Assembly (NCBI GenBank): GCA_001916005.1
Contig: MNRP01000057.1
Span: 1-64,000 of the forward strand
Direction of reading: 5' to 3'
Origin: Clostridium sp. 26_22
GTDB lineage: Bacteria; Bacillota; Clostridia; TANB77; CAG-508
Length of the DNA: 64,000 bases
The position numbers were made by a program, and so were the translations under genes. Below the pieces are notes generated by a model that saw nothing but the letters and a program-made list of their open reading frames with translations, was not told where the DNA came from and searched no databases. Shown here one piece after another: positions 16,452 to 24,419 of the stretch (position 1 is its first letter; every line of letters begins with the position of its first letter).

Positions 16452-17991
16452 AGTTTGTTACAGGAACTCTTGAAAATTTAGGTATAAATAATTTTTGTCC
16501 TATATTTATTTCATCTGGATTTTCTATTCCATTAACTCTGGCTATGGAATCAACTGTACTTCCAAACATTTTTGCTATATTCCATAACGTATCTCCTTTT
16601 TTTACAATATACATTACTATACTATAGTCTTGTTCCTCTCTTTCACCATTTTCTTGAACACTGTCAATAATATTAATATTTGCAGTTCTATACATATTTG
16701 TATCTGTTTCCATATCAATATTACATTGTACATCTCCACTATCTTGAATTATAAAGTCTTTTTGTTTGATTTCAATTTGGTTATTGGTTTGTAAACTTTC
16801 GCCATTTTGAAGATTTTCAACTGTATATTCAAATGGTATTTTTGCATCTTTTATGCTTATTTTCATTTCTGAGTTTACAAATATAAAGTTTAAATTCAAT
16901 TCACCTTCATATAATATTTTCGTATTAATTTTACTTTCTTTTAAAATTGTAGGCTCTATATCTACATCTATTAAAGTTTGATTTTGTATGTCTTTTAAAT
17001 TAATTTTTTCGTTTATTTGTTTTGTACATTTAGATTCTTGTTTATCTGTCATTGCTAAAACTTCTTTTTTATTAAATTCTATATTTTCACAAGGACTATA
17101 CATATCTTGAATTAAGTTTAAATTCTTTTCCTCATATACACTGCAAGTAACTTCTATTTCAACTTCTACACAAATTGAGTGTTCTTCTTGTGAATTTGGT
17201 TTTATTATAACATTTTTTATTTCATAATTTATGTCACAAGTATTTTCATCCATTACATTTGGAATATCTATAAAACCAACAACTGGAATTCTTGAAGTAA
17301 TTGTATTTATTCGATTGTCTTCTGTTAAATATATTATTTTAACCTCTACTTCTGATTTTGTTAATACTTTGTTGTAACTTGTTTTTATGTCTTTGTCTAC
17401 CATATTTATATTGCATTTTAAAATTTCTGCTAAATTGTCCATTGCATCAATTGATATATTATCTTTAGCTGAAATTTTTGTATTTCCTTGACCAATTAAT
17501 GAGTTGACTTTTAAATCTTCTTTTAGAATTTGTATGTTATTTGCATTTTGCACTTCATTTATAACTTCAACATCTTCATTAGAATATATTTTTAGATATA
17601 TTTCCAATGTTGCTTTTATTCCTATTTTTCTTCCATTTAAAACTTTGCAATCTATTGATTTTACTTTAATTTCAGTAATTGCATTCATTCCTTCTTGACA
17701 ATTTGGAACATTTATATTTTCTGAAAAATCCAAACTTGTATTTAAACCTCTTACTGAATCGTTTACTCCATCTGGCATATACATTATATATGTATCAATG
17801 TTTCCATCTAATCTAACTTTTTCATCCTTTATTTCTTTTTTATATACAGATACAACCCCACTTGTACAAATTGTGTTTAAAATATCTGGCTTAGAATCTG
17901 GAACTATCATATCTCCATCTACAGAAATAATCTCCTTTTTTTCTGCTATTAGTTTATTTATTTTTAAATTTTCCTTTGATGTTTCTATCAT
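16444..17991 (-). CDS. sipL: SipL-like spore morphogenesis protein (DUF3794 repeats and LysM)
   Basis: 515 aa: several DUF3794 (SPOCS) segments, recognisable by SVDGDMIVPDSKPDILNTIC near the N-terminus, then KVRLDGNIDTYIMYMPDGVN and repeated beta-rich VLTKSEVEVKIIYL-type blocks. A C-terminal LysM domain follows (YIVKKGDTLWNIAKMFGSTV, then IENPDEINIGQKLFIP). Architecture and length match SipL of Clostridioides difficile (a functional counterpart of Bacillus SpoVID), which binds SpoIVA and anchors the coat. The TAAGGAGGT SD precedes the ATG. It is followed by yunB with an overlap. A sigma-E-like promoter lies upstream. Confidence 0.85.
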   Translation of the reverse strand: MIETSKENLKINKLIAEKKEIISVDGDMIVPDSKPDILNTICTSGVVSVYKKEIKDEKVRLDGNIDTYIMYMPDGVNDSVRGLNTSLDFSENINVPNCQEGMNAITEIKVKSIDCKVLNGRKIGIKATLEIYLKIYSNEDVEVINEVQNANNIQILKEDLKVNSLIGQGNTKISAKDNISIDAMDNLAEILKCNINMVDKDIKTSYNKVLTKSEVEVKIIYLTEDNRINTITSRIPVVGFIDIPNVMDENTCDINYEIKNVIIKPNSQEEHSICVEVEIEVTCSVYEEKNLNLIQDMYSPCENIEFNKKEVLAMTDKQESKCTKQINEKINLKDIQNQTLIDVDIEPTILKESKINTKILYEGELNLNFIFVNSEMKISIKDAKIPFEYTVENLQNGESLQTNNQIEIKQKDFIIQDSGDVQCNIDMETDTNMYRTANINIIDSVQENGEREEQDYSIVMYIVKKGDTLWNIAKMFGSTVDSIARVNGIENPDEINIGQKLFIPKFSRVPVTNYE

Positions 17992-18021
17992 TTTTTACCT
18001 CCTTATAGTTTTCTTTATAAA

Positions 18022-18049
18022 TTTATATGTGCTTTTTTAGTGTTTATGC
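18022..18049 (-). promoter_or_regulatory. Candidate sigma-E promoter of sipL-yunB
   Basis: GCATAAA, a 13-base spacer and CATATAAA on the minus strand resemble the sigma-E pattern (KMATATT-N13-15-CATACAMT). It lies 30 bases before the sipL start. The -35 and -10 each differ from consensus. Confidence 0.35.
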
Positions 18050-18063
18050 TTGTTTTTATAAAT

Positions 18064-18309
18064 TTATTTATTTTTCGTTGGAGTTATTATGATATTTAAT
18101 GTTGGGTCATTTTTATATTGATTGTATATTTTTTCTGAGAAACTTGCTAATTCATTAGGTATTATTATGGTGGTATATTTTTGTTCTTTTAATTCTTGGA
18201 TTTTGTTATCTATTTCTTCTGGTTCTTTTATTTCTTCTATGTTCATTCCTAATAATTTTGGAATTTGATAATCATTTTCTTTTTCATATTTTATAAAGGA
18301 TACTTTCAT
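18064..18309 (-). CDS. Small protein resembling V-type ATPase subunit F fold
   Basis: An 81-aa protein: MKVSFIKYEKENDYQIPKLL, then IEEIKEPEEIDNKIQELKEQ, TTIIIPNELASFSEKI and PTLNIIITPTKNK. The pattern of a short strand, a helix bearing E/K, a hydrophobic IIIP strand and a second IIITP strand resembles the ATP-synt_F family, but no V-ATPase genes are near. It may be a small protein of the same fold. The ATG at 18309 is preferred because GAAGTGAT precedes it; the codons 12 residues upstream have no SD. It lies between sipL and the sRNA module. Confidence 0.35.
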   Translation of the reverse strand: MKVSFIKYEKENDYQIPKLLGMNIEEIKEPEEIDNKIQELKEQKYTTIIIPNELASFSEKIYNQYKNDPTLNIIITPTKNK

Positions 18310-18385
18310 TTTTATCACTTCTTTCTTATAATTATTTTGTTTCAAAAAAAGTATTTTATACTTGAAAACTTTTGTTATTTTTCAT

Positions 18386-18414
18386 TTGACAAAACTAAAA
18401 AAAGATGCTATTAT
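18386..18414 (+). promoter_or_regulatory. Strong sigma-A promoter of a small RNA
   Basis: TTGACA (consensus), exactly 17 bp, then TATTAT. No ORF with an SD follows; a short structured RNA does. Confidence 0.8.
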
Positions 18415-18417
18415 ATA

Positions 18418-18497
18418 GGTACATTAAACAATGTACCTTCGGTCTGGTTGTGTATATCGTTTGCTGTATGTGTATCGTAACTGCACATACTTTTTTT
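18418..18497 (+). ncRNA. Putative antisense small RNA (~80 nt)
   Basis: After the promoter comes a perfect 8-bp hairpin (GGTACATT/AATGTACC, loop AAAC, 18418-18437). Then follow 28 open bases (18438-18465) and a terminator: GTATGTG (18466-18472), CACATAC (18484-18490), seven T. The open part contains GGTCTGGTTGTGT (18441-18453), which is fully complementary to bases 4-16 of the small ORF on the opposite strand (start at 18671). No SD or start codon serves an ORF in the RNA. It resembles compact antisense regulators such as plasmid copy-control RNAs or type I antitoxins. Function is inferred. Confidence 0.7.
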
Positions 18498-18503
18498 ATG
18501 CTC

Positions 18504-18537
18504 AAAAAAAGCAAGGAAACTTCGTAACAGCTTCCTC
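18504..18537 (-). terminator. Terminator of the small-ORF transcript
   Basis: On the minus strand AGGAAGC..GTTTCCT form a hairpin followed by GC and seven T. It ends 7 bases from the end of the convergent small RNA, so the two transcripts need not overlap. Confidence 0.65.
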
Positions 18538-18724
18538 ACTTCGACTATGTAATGACACTTTTAGTCTTTACCTTTTTTTAGTTCTTCTAATTGTAATTTA
18601 AGTCTAATGTTTCTTTCTCTTTCTGCTAATAACTGTTCAATTAACTTTTGAATAAGGTCTGGTTGTGTCATCTCATTTGCCCCCTTTCCGCCCTTTAGTA
18701 AAAGACTTGCCTTCCTGACTTCGA
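18531..18724. repeat. 14-base direct repeats flanking the small ORF
   Basis: CTTCCTCACTTCGA (18531-18544) and CTTCCTGACTTCGA (18711-18724) differ at one base and bracket the small ORF. One lies in its 5' leader and the other in its terminator. They could be recombination scars, target-site duplications of a tiny element, or protein or RNA binding sites. Confidence 0.55.
18561..18671 (-). CDS. 36-residue charged small protein, putative target of the small RNA
   Basis: The ATG at 18671 is followed by 36 codons: MTQPDLIQKLIEQLLAERER, then NIRLKLQLEELKKGKD, a single amphipathic, highly charged helix likely to form a coiled coil. AAAGGGGG lies 8 bases before the ATG. A promoter is at 18738-18766 and a terminator at 18504. 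Codons 2-6 are exactly complementary to 13 bases of the small RNA encoded 200 bp away. Unlike type I toxins it is not hydrophobic. Function unknown; a DNA- or protein-binding small regulator is possible. Confidence 0.65.
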   Translation of the reverse strand: MTQPDLIQKLIEQLLAERERNIRLKLQLEELKKGKD

Positions 18725-18737
18725 AAAGGTTGCTATT

Positions 18738-18766
18738 ATATTACAATATTTTTATATATTATTCAA
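18738..18766 (-). promoter_or_regulatory. Promoter of the small-ORF transcript
   Basis: TTGAAT, a 17-bp spacer and TAATAT (followed by an overlapping TATAAT) on the minus strand, about 65 bases before the small ORF. The leader it makes is G-rich near the SD, unusual for this sequence. The stretch 18767-18889 holds nothing else I can support. Confidence 0.5.
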
Positions 18767-18889
18767 CCAAACAGAGTAAAATTTTACAATTATTTTGTTT
18801 TATATATTTAATCATATCCAATAAATAAAAAAGATGAAAATATTTTTCTATTTGTGTAATTGTTGATACTCTAAAATTGTGCGTAATTT

Positions 18890-19699
18890 TTATGCACTCT
18901 TTAGTTCTAAGCGTAATTTATCAGCAATCATTGCGATAAATTCGCTGTTAGTTGGCTTTCCTTTAGCTGCTGAAATTGTATAACCAAATATTTTCTCAAC
19001 TGTCTTTTGGTCACCTCTACCCCATGCAACTTCTATAGCATGACGTATTGCACGTTCTACACGACTTGGAGTTGTGTTAAATTTTGCTGCTATTTTTGGG
19101 TACAAACTTTTTGTAATTTGATTTATAACATCTATATCATTAACTACCATAATAATTGCTTCTCTTAGATATTGATAACCTTTTATGTGTGCTGGTACTC
19201 CTACTTCATGAATTATATTTGTAACTAAAGCTTCTATGTTGTTTTCTCCATTTTGTGGTATTTCAACATATTGAGTTCTTACTTCTCTATCTATAAATGA
19301 GTTTTGATTTTGTGTTGGTTTAAAGTTTTTTAATTCCTTTATTCTTTTTATTAATAATTCAATGTCAAATGGCTTTACAACATAATATTCTGCACCTAAC
19401 ATTATTGCTTTTTGAGTAATTTTATCTTGTCCTACCGCTGAAAGCATAATGCATATAGGCTTTTTATCAGTTTTTATCATATTTATTTTTTCTAACACAC
19501 CTATTCCATCTAAATGTGGCATTATTACATCTAATAATGCTATATCTGGTTCTATATTTGTTATCATATCTATTGCTTCTTCACCATCTTTGGCTATTCC
19601 TATCACTTCTAAATCTGGTTGCTCCTGTATGTATGAAGCTAATGTTCTGCTAAATTCTTGATTGTCATCTGCGATTAACACAGTAGTTTTTTCTTTCAT
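18890..19699 (-). CDS. spo0A: Sporulation master regulator Spo0A
   Basis: 269-aa response regulator. The receiver has the acidic pair DDN (residues 11-13), phospho-acceptor Asp57 in [11 protein letters not shown], and the lysine in YYVVKPFD. After a linker comes the Spo0A effector domain: [19 protein letters not shown], then [20 protein letters not shown] (recognition helix) and [15 protein letters not shown]. It starts sporulation by binding 0A boxes. The ATG at 19699 follows TTGGAGGGG; the longer ORF upstream lacks an SD. A sigma-A promoter lies upstream. Spo0A is normally preceded by spoIVB; here the upstream gene is yigZ, 110 bp away. Confidence 0.96.
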   Translation of the reverse strand: MKEKTTVLIADDNQEFSRTLASYIQEQPDLEVIGIAKDGEEAIDMITNIEPDIALLDVIMPHLDGIGVLEKINMIKTDKKPICIMLSAVGQDKITQKAIMLGAEYYVVKPFDIELLIKRIKELKNFKPTQNQNSFIDREVRTQYVEIPQNGENNIEALVTNIIHEVGVPAHIKGYQYLREAIIMVVNDIDVINQITKSLYPKIAAKFNTTPSRVERAIRHAIEVAWGRGDQKTVEKIFGYTISAAKGKPTNSEFIAMIADKLRLELKSA

Positions 19700-19742
19700 A
19701 AATTTCCCCTCCAAAATATACTTTAAATTTTTAACTATGGAG

Positions 19743-19771
19743 ATTATAATATTGGTATTTCTAATTTTCAA
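19743..19771 (-). promoter_or_regulatory. Sigma-A promoter of spo0A
   Basis: TTGAAA, a 17-bp spacer and consensus TATAAT on the minus strand, 44 bases before the spo0A ATG. No sigma-H pattern or 0A box was recognised here. Confidence 0.65.
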
Positions 19772-19810
19772 TATTTTTCTGGAAATTTTTTCCAATTATT
19801 TATAAAAACA

Positions 19811-20449
19811 TTATTTTACTTTACATTTATTTATAATTTTTTTAGATAAAAATCTTAAATTCGTTAAATTTATATTTTTTGTTTCAAAATCGTTTATCAA
19901 TTTTGATTTTGTATTTTCTTCTAACTGAATTTTACAAATTATTGTGTTTTCATATTGTATATTGACAATATTTATATTGTTTTTTCTACAATAATATTTA
20001 AATGTTTCTAAATTATTATATTCTAGTTCTGCTTCAAATTCTATTCCTGTGCATTTTTCTACTTTCTCTGTTAGTTCTAAAGCGTTTTGCATTGAATCTG
20101 AATAAGCTCTTACTAGTCCGCCAGTCCCTAATAAAATTCCTCCAAAATATCTTGTAACAACTACTAATACATTGCATAAGTTATTTTTCTGAAGTATATT
20201 TAGCATTGGTCCACCTGCTGTTCCAGATGGTTCACCATCATCACTTGCTTTTTCTACTATTGTGTCATTTTCTTGTACTCTATATGCAACACAATTATGT
20301 CTGGCATCATGGTATTTTTTCTTTATCTTTTTAATTTGATCTTCAGCTTCTTCTTGTGTTTCAATTTTTATTAGATTGCATATAAATTTTGACTTTTTTA
20401 CTGTTATTTCACTTTCTATATTTTCATTTATTGTTAAAAAATTTTCCAT
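19811..20449 (-). CDS. yigZ: YigZ/IMPACT family protein
   Basis: UPF0029 family, 212 aa. ESEITVKKSKFICNLIKI opens the IMPACT domain. The hallmark KYHDARHNCVAYRV comes next, then ASDDGEPSGTAGGPMLNIL and VVVTRYFGGILLGTGGLVRA. A C-terminal ferredoxin-like domain (ELEYNNLETFKYYCRKNNIN) follows. The family binds ribosome-associated factors in eukaryotes; its bacterial role is unsettled. It forms a likely unit with the flavoprotein gene 23 bases upstream. Confidence 0.92.
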   Translation of the reverse strand: MENFLTINENIESEITVKKSKFICNLIKIETQEEAEDQIKKIKKKYHDARHNCVAYRVQENDTIVEKASDDGEPSGTAGGPMLNILQKNNLCNVLVVVTRYFGGILLGTGGLVRAYSDSMQNALELTEKVEKCTGIEFEAELEYNNLETFKYYCRKNNINIVNIQYENTIICKIQLEENTKSKLINDFETKNINLTNLRFLSKKIINKCKVK

Positions 20450-20472
20450 TTATTTAAACCTTTTCAATTTTT

Positions 20473-21720
20473 TTAATTTGTTTTTCCTGCAGTATAACCT
20501 GTAGAATATGCAATTTGTAAATTAAATCCTCCTGTATATGCATCAACATCTATAATTTCACCAGCAAAATATAATCCCTCTATAATTTTTGATTCCATTG
20601 TTTTTGGATTTATTTCTTTTATTTTTATTCCACCACTTGTGATAATTGCCTCATCAATAGTTCTAAATCCTTTAATTGTAATTTCGAAATTTTTTAATAA
20701 TTTTACTAAATTTTTTCTTTCTATTTTTGTTATTTCATTTACTTTTTTGTTTGGATCTATTCCACTTATTTTTATTATTATTGGAATTAATTTTTGTGGT
20801 AGTAATTTGTCTAAACTGTTTCTAAACATTTTGTTTTTTTCTTCATTAAAGTCTCTTAATATTCTATCATTTAGTTTTTCCTCAGAAAGTGCTGGTTTGA
20901 AATCTATTTTTAATGAAATTTTATTTTCATTAAATAGTTGTTGAATATTTTTGTATCTTACTAAATGTGCTGAACTACTTAATATTGTTGGACCAGATAC
21001 TCCAAAATGAGTAAATAACATTTCTCCAAAATCTTCATATATAACTTTGTTTTTATTTTTATCAATTAATTCTATTTGAACATTTTTTAAAGATAATCCT
21101 TGTAAATTTTTGCAAGTTTCTTTATCAAAAGTTTCTAAAGGAACTAATGATGGATTTATTTTTGTTATTGTATGTCCTAATTTTTGTGCCATTACATATC
21201 CATCTCCAGTTGAACCTGTTAGTGGGTAACTTTTTCCTCCTGTTGCTAAAATAACTTTATCAGCGTTTATGATTTCTTTTTCTGTTTTTACTCCTTTTAC
21301 AATATTGTCTTCAACTAAAATTTCTTTTACTTTAGTGTTTAATATTATATTAACATTTAAACTTTTCAACTTTTTCTCAAAGCATTTTAAAACATCTAAG
21401 GATTTATCTGTAACTGGGAAAATTCTATTTCCTCTTTCTTCTTTTACTTCTAATCCTTCTTCTTTTAATAGTTTTATTATATCTTGATTTGTGTAATTTT
21501 TAAAAGCACTGTATAAGAACATTCCATTTCCCGGAATATTTTTTATAAATTCATCCATCTCTAAAGAAGATGTTATATTACATCTTCCTTTTCCTGTTAT
21601 TAAAAGTTTTCTACCTAGTGATTGCATTTTTTCTATTATTGTTACATCATTTCCGTTTTCAGCTGATGATATTGCAGACATCATTCCTGCTGGTCCGCCA
21701 CCAATTACTATAACTTTCAT
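20473..21720 (-). CDS. FAD-dependent oxidoreductase, HI0933/YhiN family
   Basis: 415 aa. The dinucleotide-binding motif VIGGGPAGMMSAISSAENG is at residues 4-22. The family signature KLLITGKGRCNITS follows, then GNGMFLYSAF and FPVTDKSLDVL. VILATGGKSYPLTGSTGDGY is central, TSGGI is present, and the C-terminal GLYFAGEIIDVDAYTGGFNL closes the FAD site. The family includes BaiN-like and aminoacetone oxidase-like annotations, but no substrate can be assigned from sequence. It is next to yigZ and the YnbB-type gene. Confidence 0.9.
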   Translation of the reverse strand: MKVIVIGGGPAGMMSAISSAENGNDVTIIEKMQSLGRKLLITGKGRCNITSSLEMDEFIKNIPGNGMFLYSAFKNYTNQDIIKLLKEEGLEVKEERGNRIFPVTDKSLDVLKCFEKKLKSLNVNIILNTKVKEILVEDNIVKGVKTEKEIINADKVILATGGKSYPLTGSTGDGYVMAQKLGHTITKINPSLVPLETFDKETCKNLQGLSLKNVQIELIDKNKNKVIYEDFGEMLFTHFGVSGPTILSSSAHLVRYKNIQQLFNENKISLKIDFKPALSEEKLNDRILRDFNEEKNKMFRNSLDKLLPQKLIPIIIKISGIDPNKKVNEITKIERKNLVKLLKNFEITIKGFRTIDEAIITSGGIKIKEINPKTMESKIIEGLYFAGEIIDVDAYTGGFNLQIAYSTGYTAGKTN

Positions 21721-21735
21721 TTTTTCTCCTAACTT

Positions 21736-22971
21736 TTATTTTTGCATTTCTTCTATAGCTTTTAATATTCCATATTTACCGTAGTCATATGTTAATCCAC
21801 CTTGCATATATGCAATATATGGTTTTCTTATTGGTCCATCACAACTTAGTTCAATCGTTGAACCTTCTGTGAATGTTCCTGCTGCCATTATTACTTTATC
21901 TTCATAACCACCCATTTCACTTGGTTCTGGAATAACACAAGAGTCTATAGGTGAACCTTTTTGGATTCCTTGACAGAATTTTACTAAATTTTCTTCTGAT
22001 CCTAGTTTTATTGTTTGTACTATATCTGCTCTTTTTTCATTGTATTTTGGTTCTACATCATAACCTAATTTTTCTAATATTCTACTTGCAAATACTGCTG
22101 TTTTTACACTGTTTGCTACTACTTGTGGGGCAAAGAATAGTCCTTTTATTAAAGCTGTATTTTGTCCTAATGATGGTCCTATTTCTTTTCCTATTCCTGG
22201 TGCTGTTAATCTTTCTGCACATAATTCTATTAAGTCTTTTTTTCCTACTATATATGCTCCTGATGTTGCAATACCTGCTCCTAAGTTTTTCATTAATGAA
22301 CCTACTGCTATATCTGCTCCGATTTCTATTGGTTCTTTTTCTTGTACAAATTCTCCATAACAGTTGTCTACCATTATTATTACTTGTTTGTTTACTTCTC
22401 TTATTGCTTTTATAGCTTTTTCTATTTTTTCTATTGTTAGACTGTTTCTTGTTGAATAACCTCTAGATCTTTGTATTTCTATTAATTTTACATCTTGTTG
22501 TTTTAGTCTTTCTTGTATTGTTTTTATATCAAAATCATTTTCTATTAGTTCTATTTGTTCATAGTTTACTCCATATGCTTTTAATGAGCTTGGGCTTGAT
22601 GTTTCTCCACATCCTATTACTGTTTGTAGGGTATCATATGGTGCTCCTGTTATACTTATCATTGTGTCATTTGGACGTAATAATGCTGATAGTGTTATTG
22701 CTAGAGCATGAGTTCCTGATATAAATTGTGCTCTTACTAGTGCATCTTCACTTTTGAATACTTTTGCATATATTTCTTCTATTTTGTTTCTTCCTGGTTC
22801 GTCTATTCCATAACCTGTTGATGAGTTTAAGTGCATTTCTTGTAAATTGCTTTCTTGAAATGCTGTTATTACTTTTAGACTGTTTTTTTCACATATTTCA
22901 TCTATTTCTTTAAATTGTGGTTTTATTTCTTCTTCTACTTGTTTTGTTAATTTTTTTAATTCTTCGTTCAT
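21736..22971 (-). CDS. PLP-dependent YnbB / methionine gamma-lyase-like protein
   Basis: 411-aa fold-type I PLP enzyme of the 'aluminium resistance' family (PF06838). HLNSSTGYGIDEPGRNKIEE is the family start, then AQFISGTHALAITLSALLRP. VDNCYGEFVQEKEPIEIGAD and AVGSLMKNLGAGIATSGAYI (PLP lysine in SLMKN) follow, and ELSCDGPIRKPYIAYMQGGL ends the core. The real substrate is not established. The ATG at 22971 follows AGAAGGT; the upstream in-frame ATG lacks an SD. In many Firmicutes it lies near hfq, miaA or glnA; here it precedes the flavoprotein gene. Confidence 0.88.
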   Translation of the reverse strand: MNEELKKLTKQVEEEIKPQFKEIDEICEKNSLKVITAFQESNLQEMHLNSSTGYGIDEPGRNKIEEIYAKVFKSEDALVRAQFISGTHALAITLSALLRPNDTMISITGAPYDTLQTVIGCGETSSPSSLKAYGVNYEQIELIENDFDIKTIQERLKQQDVKLIEIQRSRGYSTRNSLTIEKIEKAIKAIREVNKQVIIMVDNCYGEFVQEKEPIEIGADIAVGSLMKNLGAGIATSGAYIVGKKDLIELCAERLTAPGIGKEIGPSLGQNTALIKGLFFAPQVVANSVKTAVFASRILEKLGYDVEPKYNEKRADIVQTIKLGSEENLVKFCQGIQKGSPIDSCVIPEPSEMGGYEDKVIMAAGTFTEGSTIELSCDGPIRKPYIAYMQGGLTYDYGKYGILKAIEEMQK

Positions 22972-23051
22972 TTTTTTACCTTCTTTTCTCTTTTTCAATA
23001 TATATATTTTACTATATTTTTATGGAAAAATCAAACGTTTAGATGGGTTAT

Positions 23052-23080
23052 TTGATTTTTTATGTAAATTGTAGTATAAT
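23052..23080 (+). promoter_or_regulatory. Promoter of the unknown gene at 23117
   Basis: TTGATT, a 17-bp spacer and consensus TATAAT, ending 36 bases before the ATG. Confidence 0.65.
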
Positions 23081-23116
23081 TTATTTGTTATACAAATTAC
23101 TTAGGAGGTAAATTAT

Positions 23117-23536
23117 ATGGAAAAGCCTATTTTACAACTGGAGTTTCATCTTCGCAAACCATATAATGAGTCAAAGCTTCTTATTGAAGCTTTTAATGGA
23201 ATTATTGAAGAAGGAGGAAGAGCAGAAATCTGCATTAAAAATGATAATCCATCAAAGAATAGAAATATTTTGATGTTGAAAATCTATCGGTGTAGAAATA
23301 GCTACTATTCAACCAGTTTGAGTGCTAGTATTACAGATGAAATAGACAATAACTTAAAAAAAGATATTAGCAAATTCAACTTTGCTAATGCAATTAATTG
23401 TCCTACGTCGTTTGAAATTGAAGATCCTAAAGATTCAATACATGGCCAAACAATTAAAATGTCTGTTTTCCAGACTAATAACCTTGAATTAAATAAAGTT
23501 TTAAAATCAAATTTTGAAACTTTTGATTTAGCGTAA
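23117..23536 (+). CDS. Hypothetical protein, 139 aa
   Basis: A soluble, mixed alpha/beta-looking protein without signal peptide or membrane segment. It contains LQLEFHLRKPYNESKLLIEA, GGRAEICIKND, LMLKIYRCRNSYYS and KFNFANAINCPTSFEIED. There are three isolated cysteines and no recognised motif. It has its own promoter, a good SD (TTAGGAGG, 8 bases before ATG) and a terminator shared with rpsR. The clean expression signals say it is a real gene. No family recognised. Confidence 0.6.
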   Translation: MEKPILQLEFHLRKPYNESKLLIEAFNGIIEEGGRAEICIKNDNPSKNRNILMLKIYRCRNSYYSTSLSASITDEIDNNLKKDISKFNFANAINCPTSFEIEDPKDSIHGQTIKMSVFQTNNLELNKVLKSNFETFDLA

Positions 23537-23548
23537 GAAATTCCATTA

Positions 23549-23593
23549 CAAAAAGAACTGAAACTTTAAAATTTAAAGTCTCAGTTCTTTTTA
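23549..23593. terminator. Bidirectional terminator between the 139-aa gene and rpsR
   Basis: AAAAAGAACTGA (23550-23561) pairs with TCAGTTCTTTTT (23581-23592); an inner AACTTTAAA/TTTAAAGTC stem extends it. Confidence 0.8.
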
Positions 23594-23608
23594 TATTATA
23601 TATTATTA

Positions 23609-23887
23609 CTATTGTTGAGCATATGGTAAAATAGCAATATGTCTTGCTCTTTTAACTGCTGTAGTAATATCTCTTTGATGTTTTGCACAACATCCTGTTG
23701 TTCTTCTTGGTAAGATTTTTCCTTTATCATTAACAAATTTCTTTAATTGATCTGCATTTTTGTAGTCTAATTCAAAATTTTTATCACTACACATTACGCA
23801 AACTTTTTTTCTTTGTTTTCTGAATTTTGGGTTATAATCTTCATCATAATTTTTATTATTTCTTTTATTTTGTTTTTTATCAGACAT
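23609..23887 (-). CDS. rpsR: 30S ribosomal protein S18
   Basis: Binds the central domain of 16S rRNA together with S6. The N-terminal 25 residues are charged. [11 protein letters not shown] and [20 protein letters not shown] contain a CxxC...CC-x-x-H zinc-ribbon arrangement, so this is a zinc-containing form. LPYAQQ is the normal ending; length 92 aa. Last gene of rpsF-ssb-rpsR. Confidence 0.96.
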   Translation of the reverse strand: MSDKKQNKRNNKNYDEDYNPKFRKQRKKVCVMCSDKNFELDYKNADQLKKFVNDKGKILPRRTTGCCAKHQRDITTAVKRARHIAILPYAQQ

Positions 23888-23914
23888 TTTAATTTTCCCC
23901 CCTTGCCTTAATAA

Positions 23915-24343
23915 TTAAAATGGTAAATCATCAGCTGAAGATGTTTCAAAGTCTGAACCCATACTTCCTGGCATTGTGTTACCAAATGTACTTTCAAATG
24001 CTCCGGCTCCAGCATCTCCTTCTCTTCTACTATCTGCAAAGTATGCTTCTTCAGCAACTACCTCTGTTACATAGTGTTTAACACCTTGGTCATCATCCCA
24101 AGTTCTTGTTTGTAATCTACCTATTATTCCTACTTGTTGACCTTTCTTAAAGTATTTGCTACAAAATTCTCCTAATTTGCTCCATGCTACTATGTTTACA
24201 AAGTCAGCTTGTCTTTCTTCTCCTTGTCTTACAAATCTTCTGTTTACTGCTAAGCTAAAAGAAGCAACTAGTGTATTATTTGTTTGTGTGTATCTTACTT
24301 CTGGGTCTCTTGTAAGTCTTCCCATTAATATTACTTTGTTCAT
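23915..24343 (-). CDS. ssb: Single-stranded DNA-binding protein
   Basis: Tetrameric OB-fold protein for replication and repair. MNKVILMGRLTRDPEVRYTQ opens the OB fold; FVNIVAWSKLGEFCSKYFKK and GIIGRLQTRTWDDDQGVKHY follow. A flexible glycine-rich linker leads to the C-terminal DDLPF tip that recruits partners. 142 aa, normal. It sits between rpsF and rpsR, the classical arrangement. Confidence 0.97.
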   Translation of the reverse strand: MNKVILMGRLTRDPEVRYTQTNNTLVASFSLAVNRRFVRQGEERQADFVNIVAWSKLGEFCSKYFKKGQQVGIIGRLQTRTWDDDQGVKHYVTEVVAEEAYFADSRREGDAGAGAFESTFGNTMPGSMGSDFETSSADDLPF

Positions 24344-24419
24344 TTTTTATCTTCCTTTCACTGGTAAATCTTTTTAGATTTACTACTTTAATTTAGGTCC
24401 CACATTTATATTTTTAAGC

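Noticed and set aside
18265..18480. Short + strand ORF across the small RNA
   Set aside because: Its start lies before the promoter, it has no SD, and the RNA after the promoter has hairpin and terminator structure instead.
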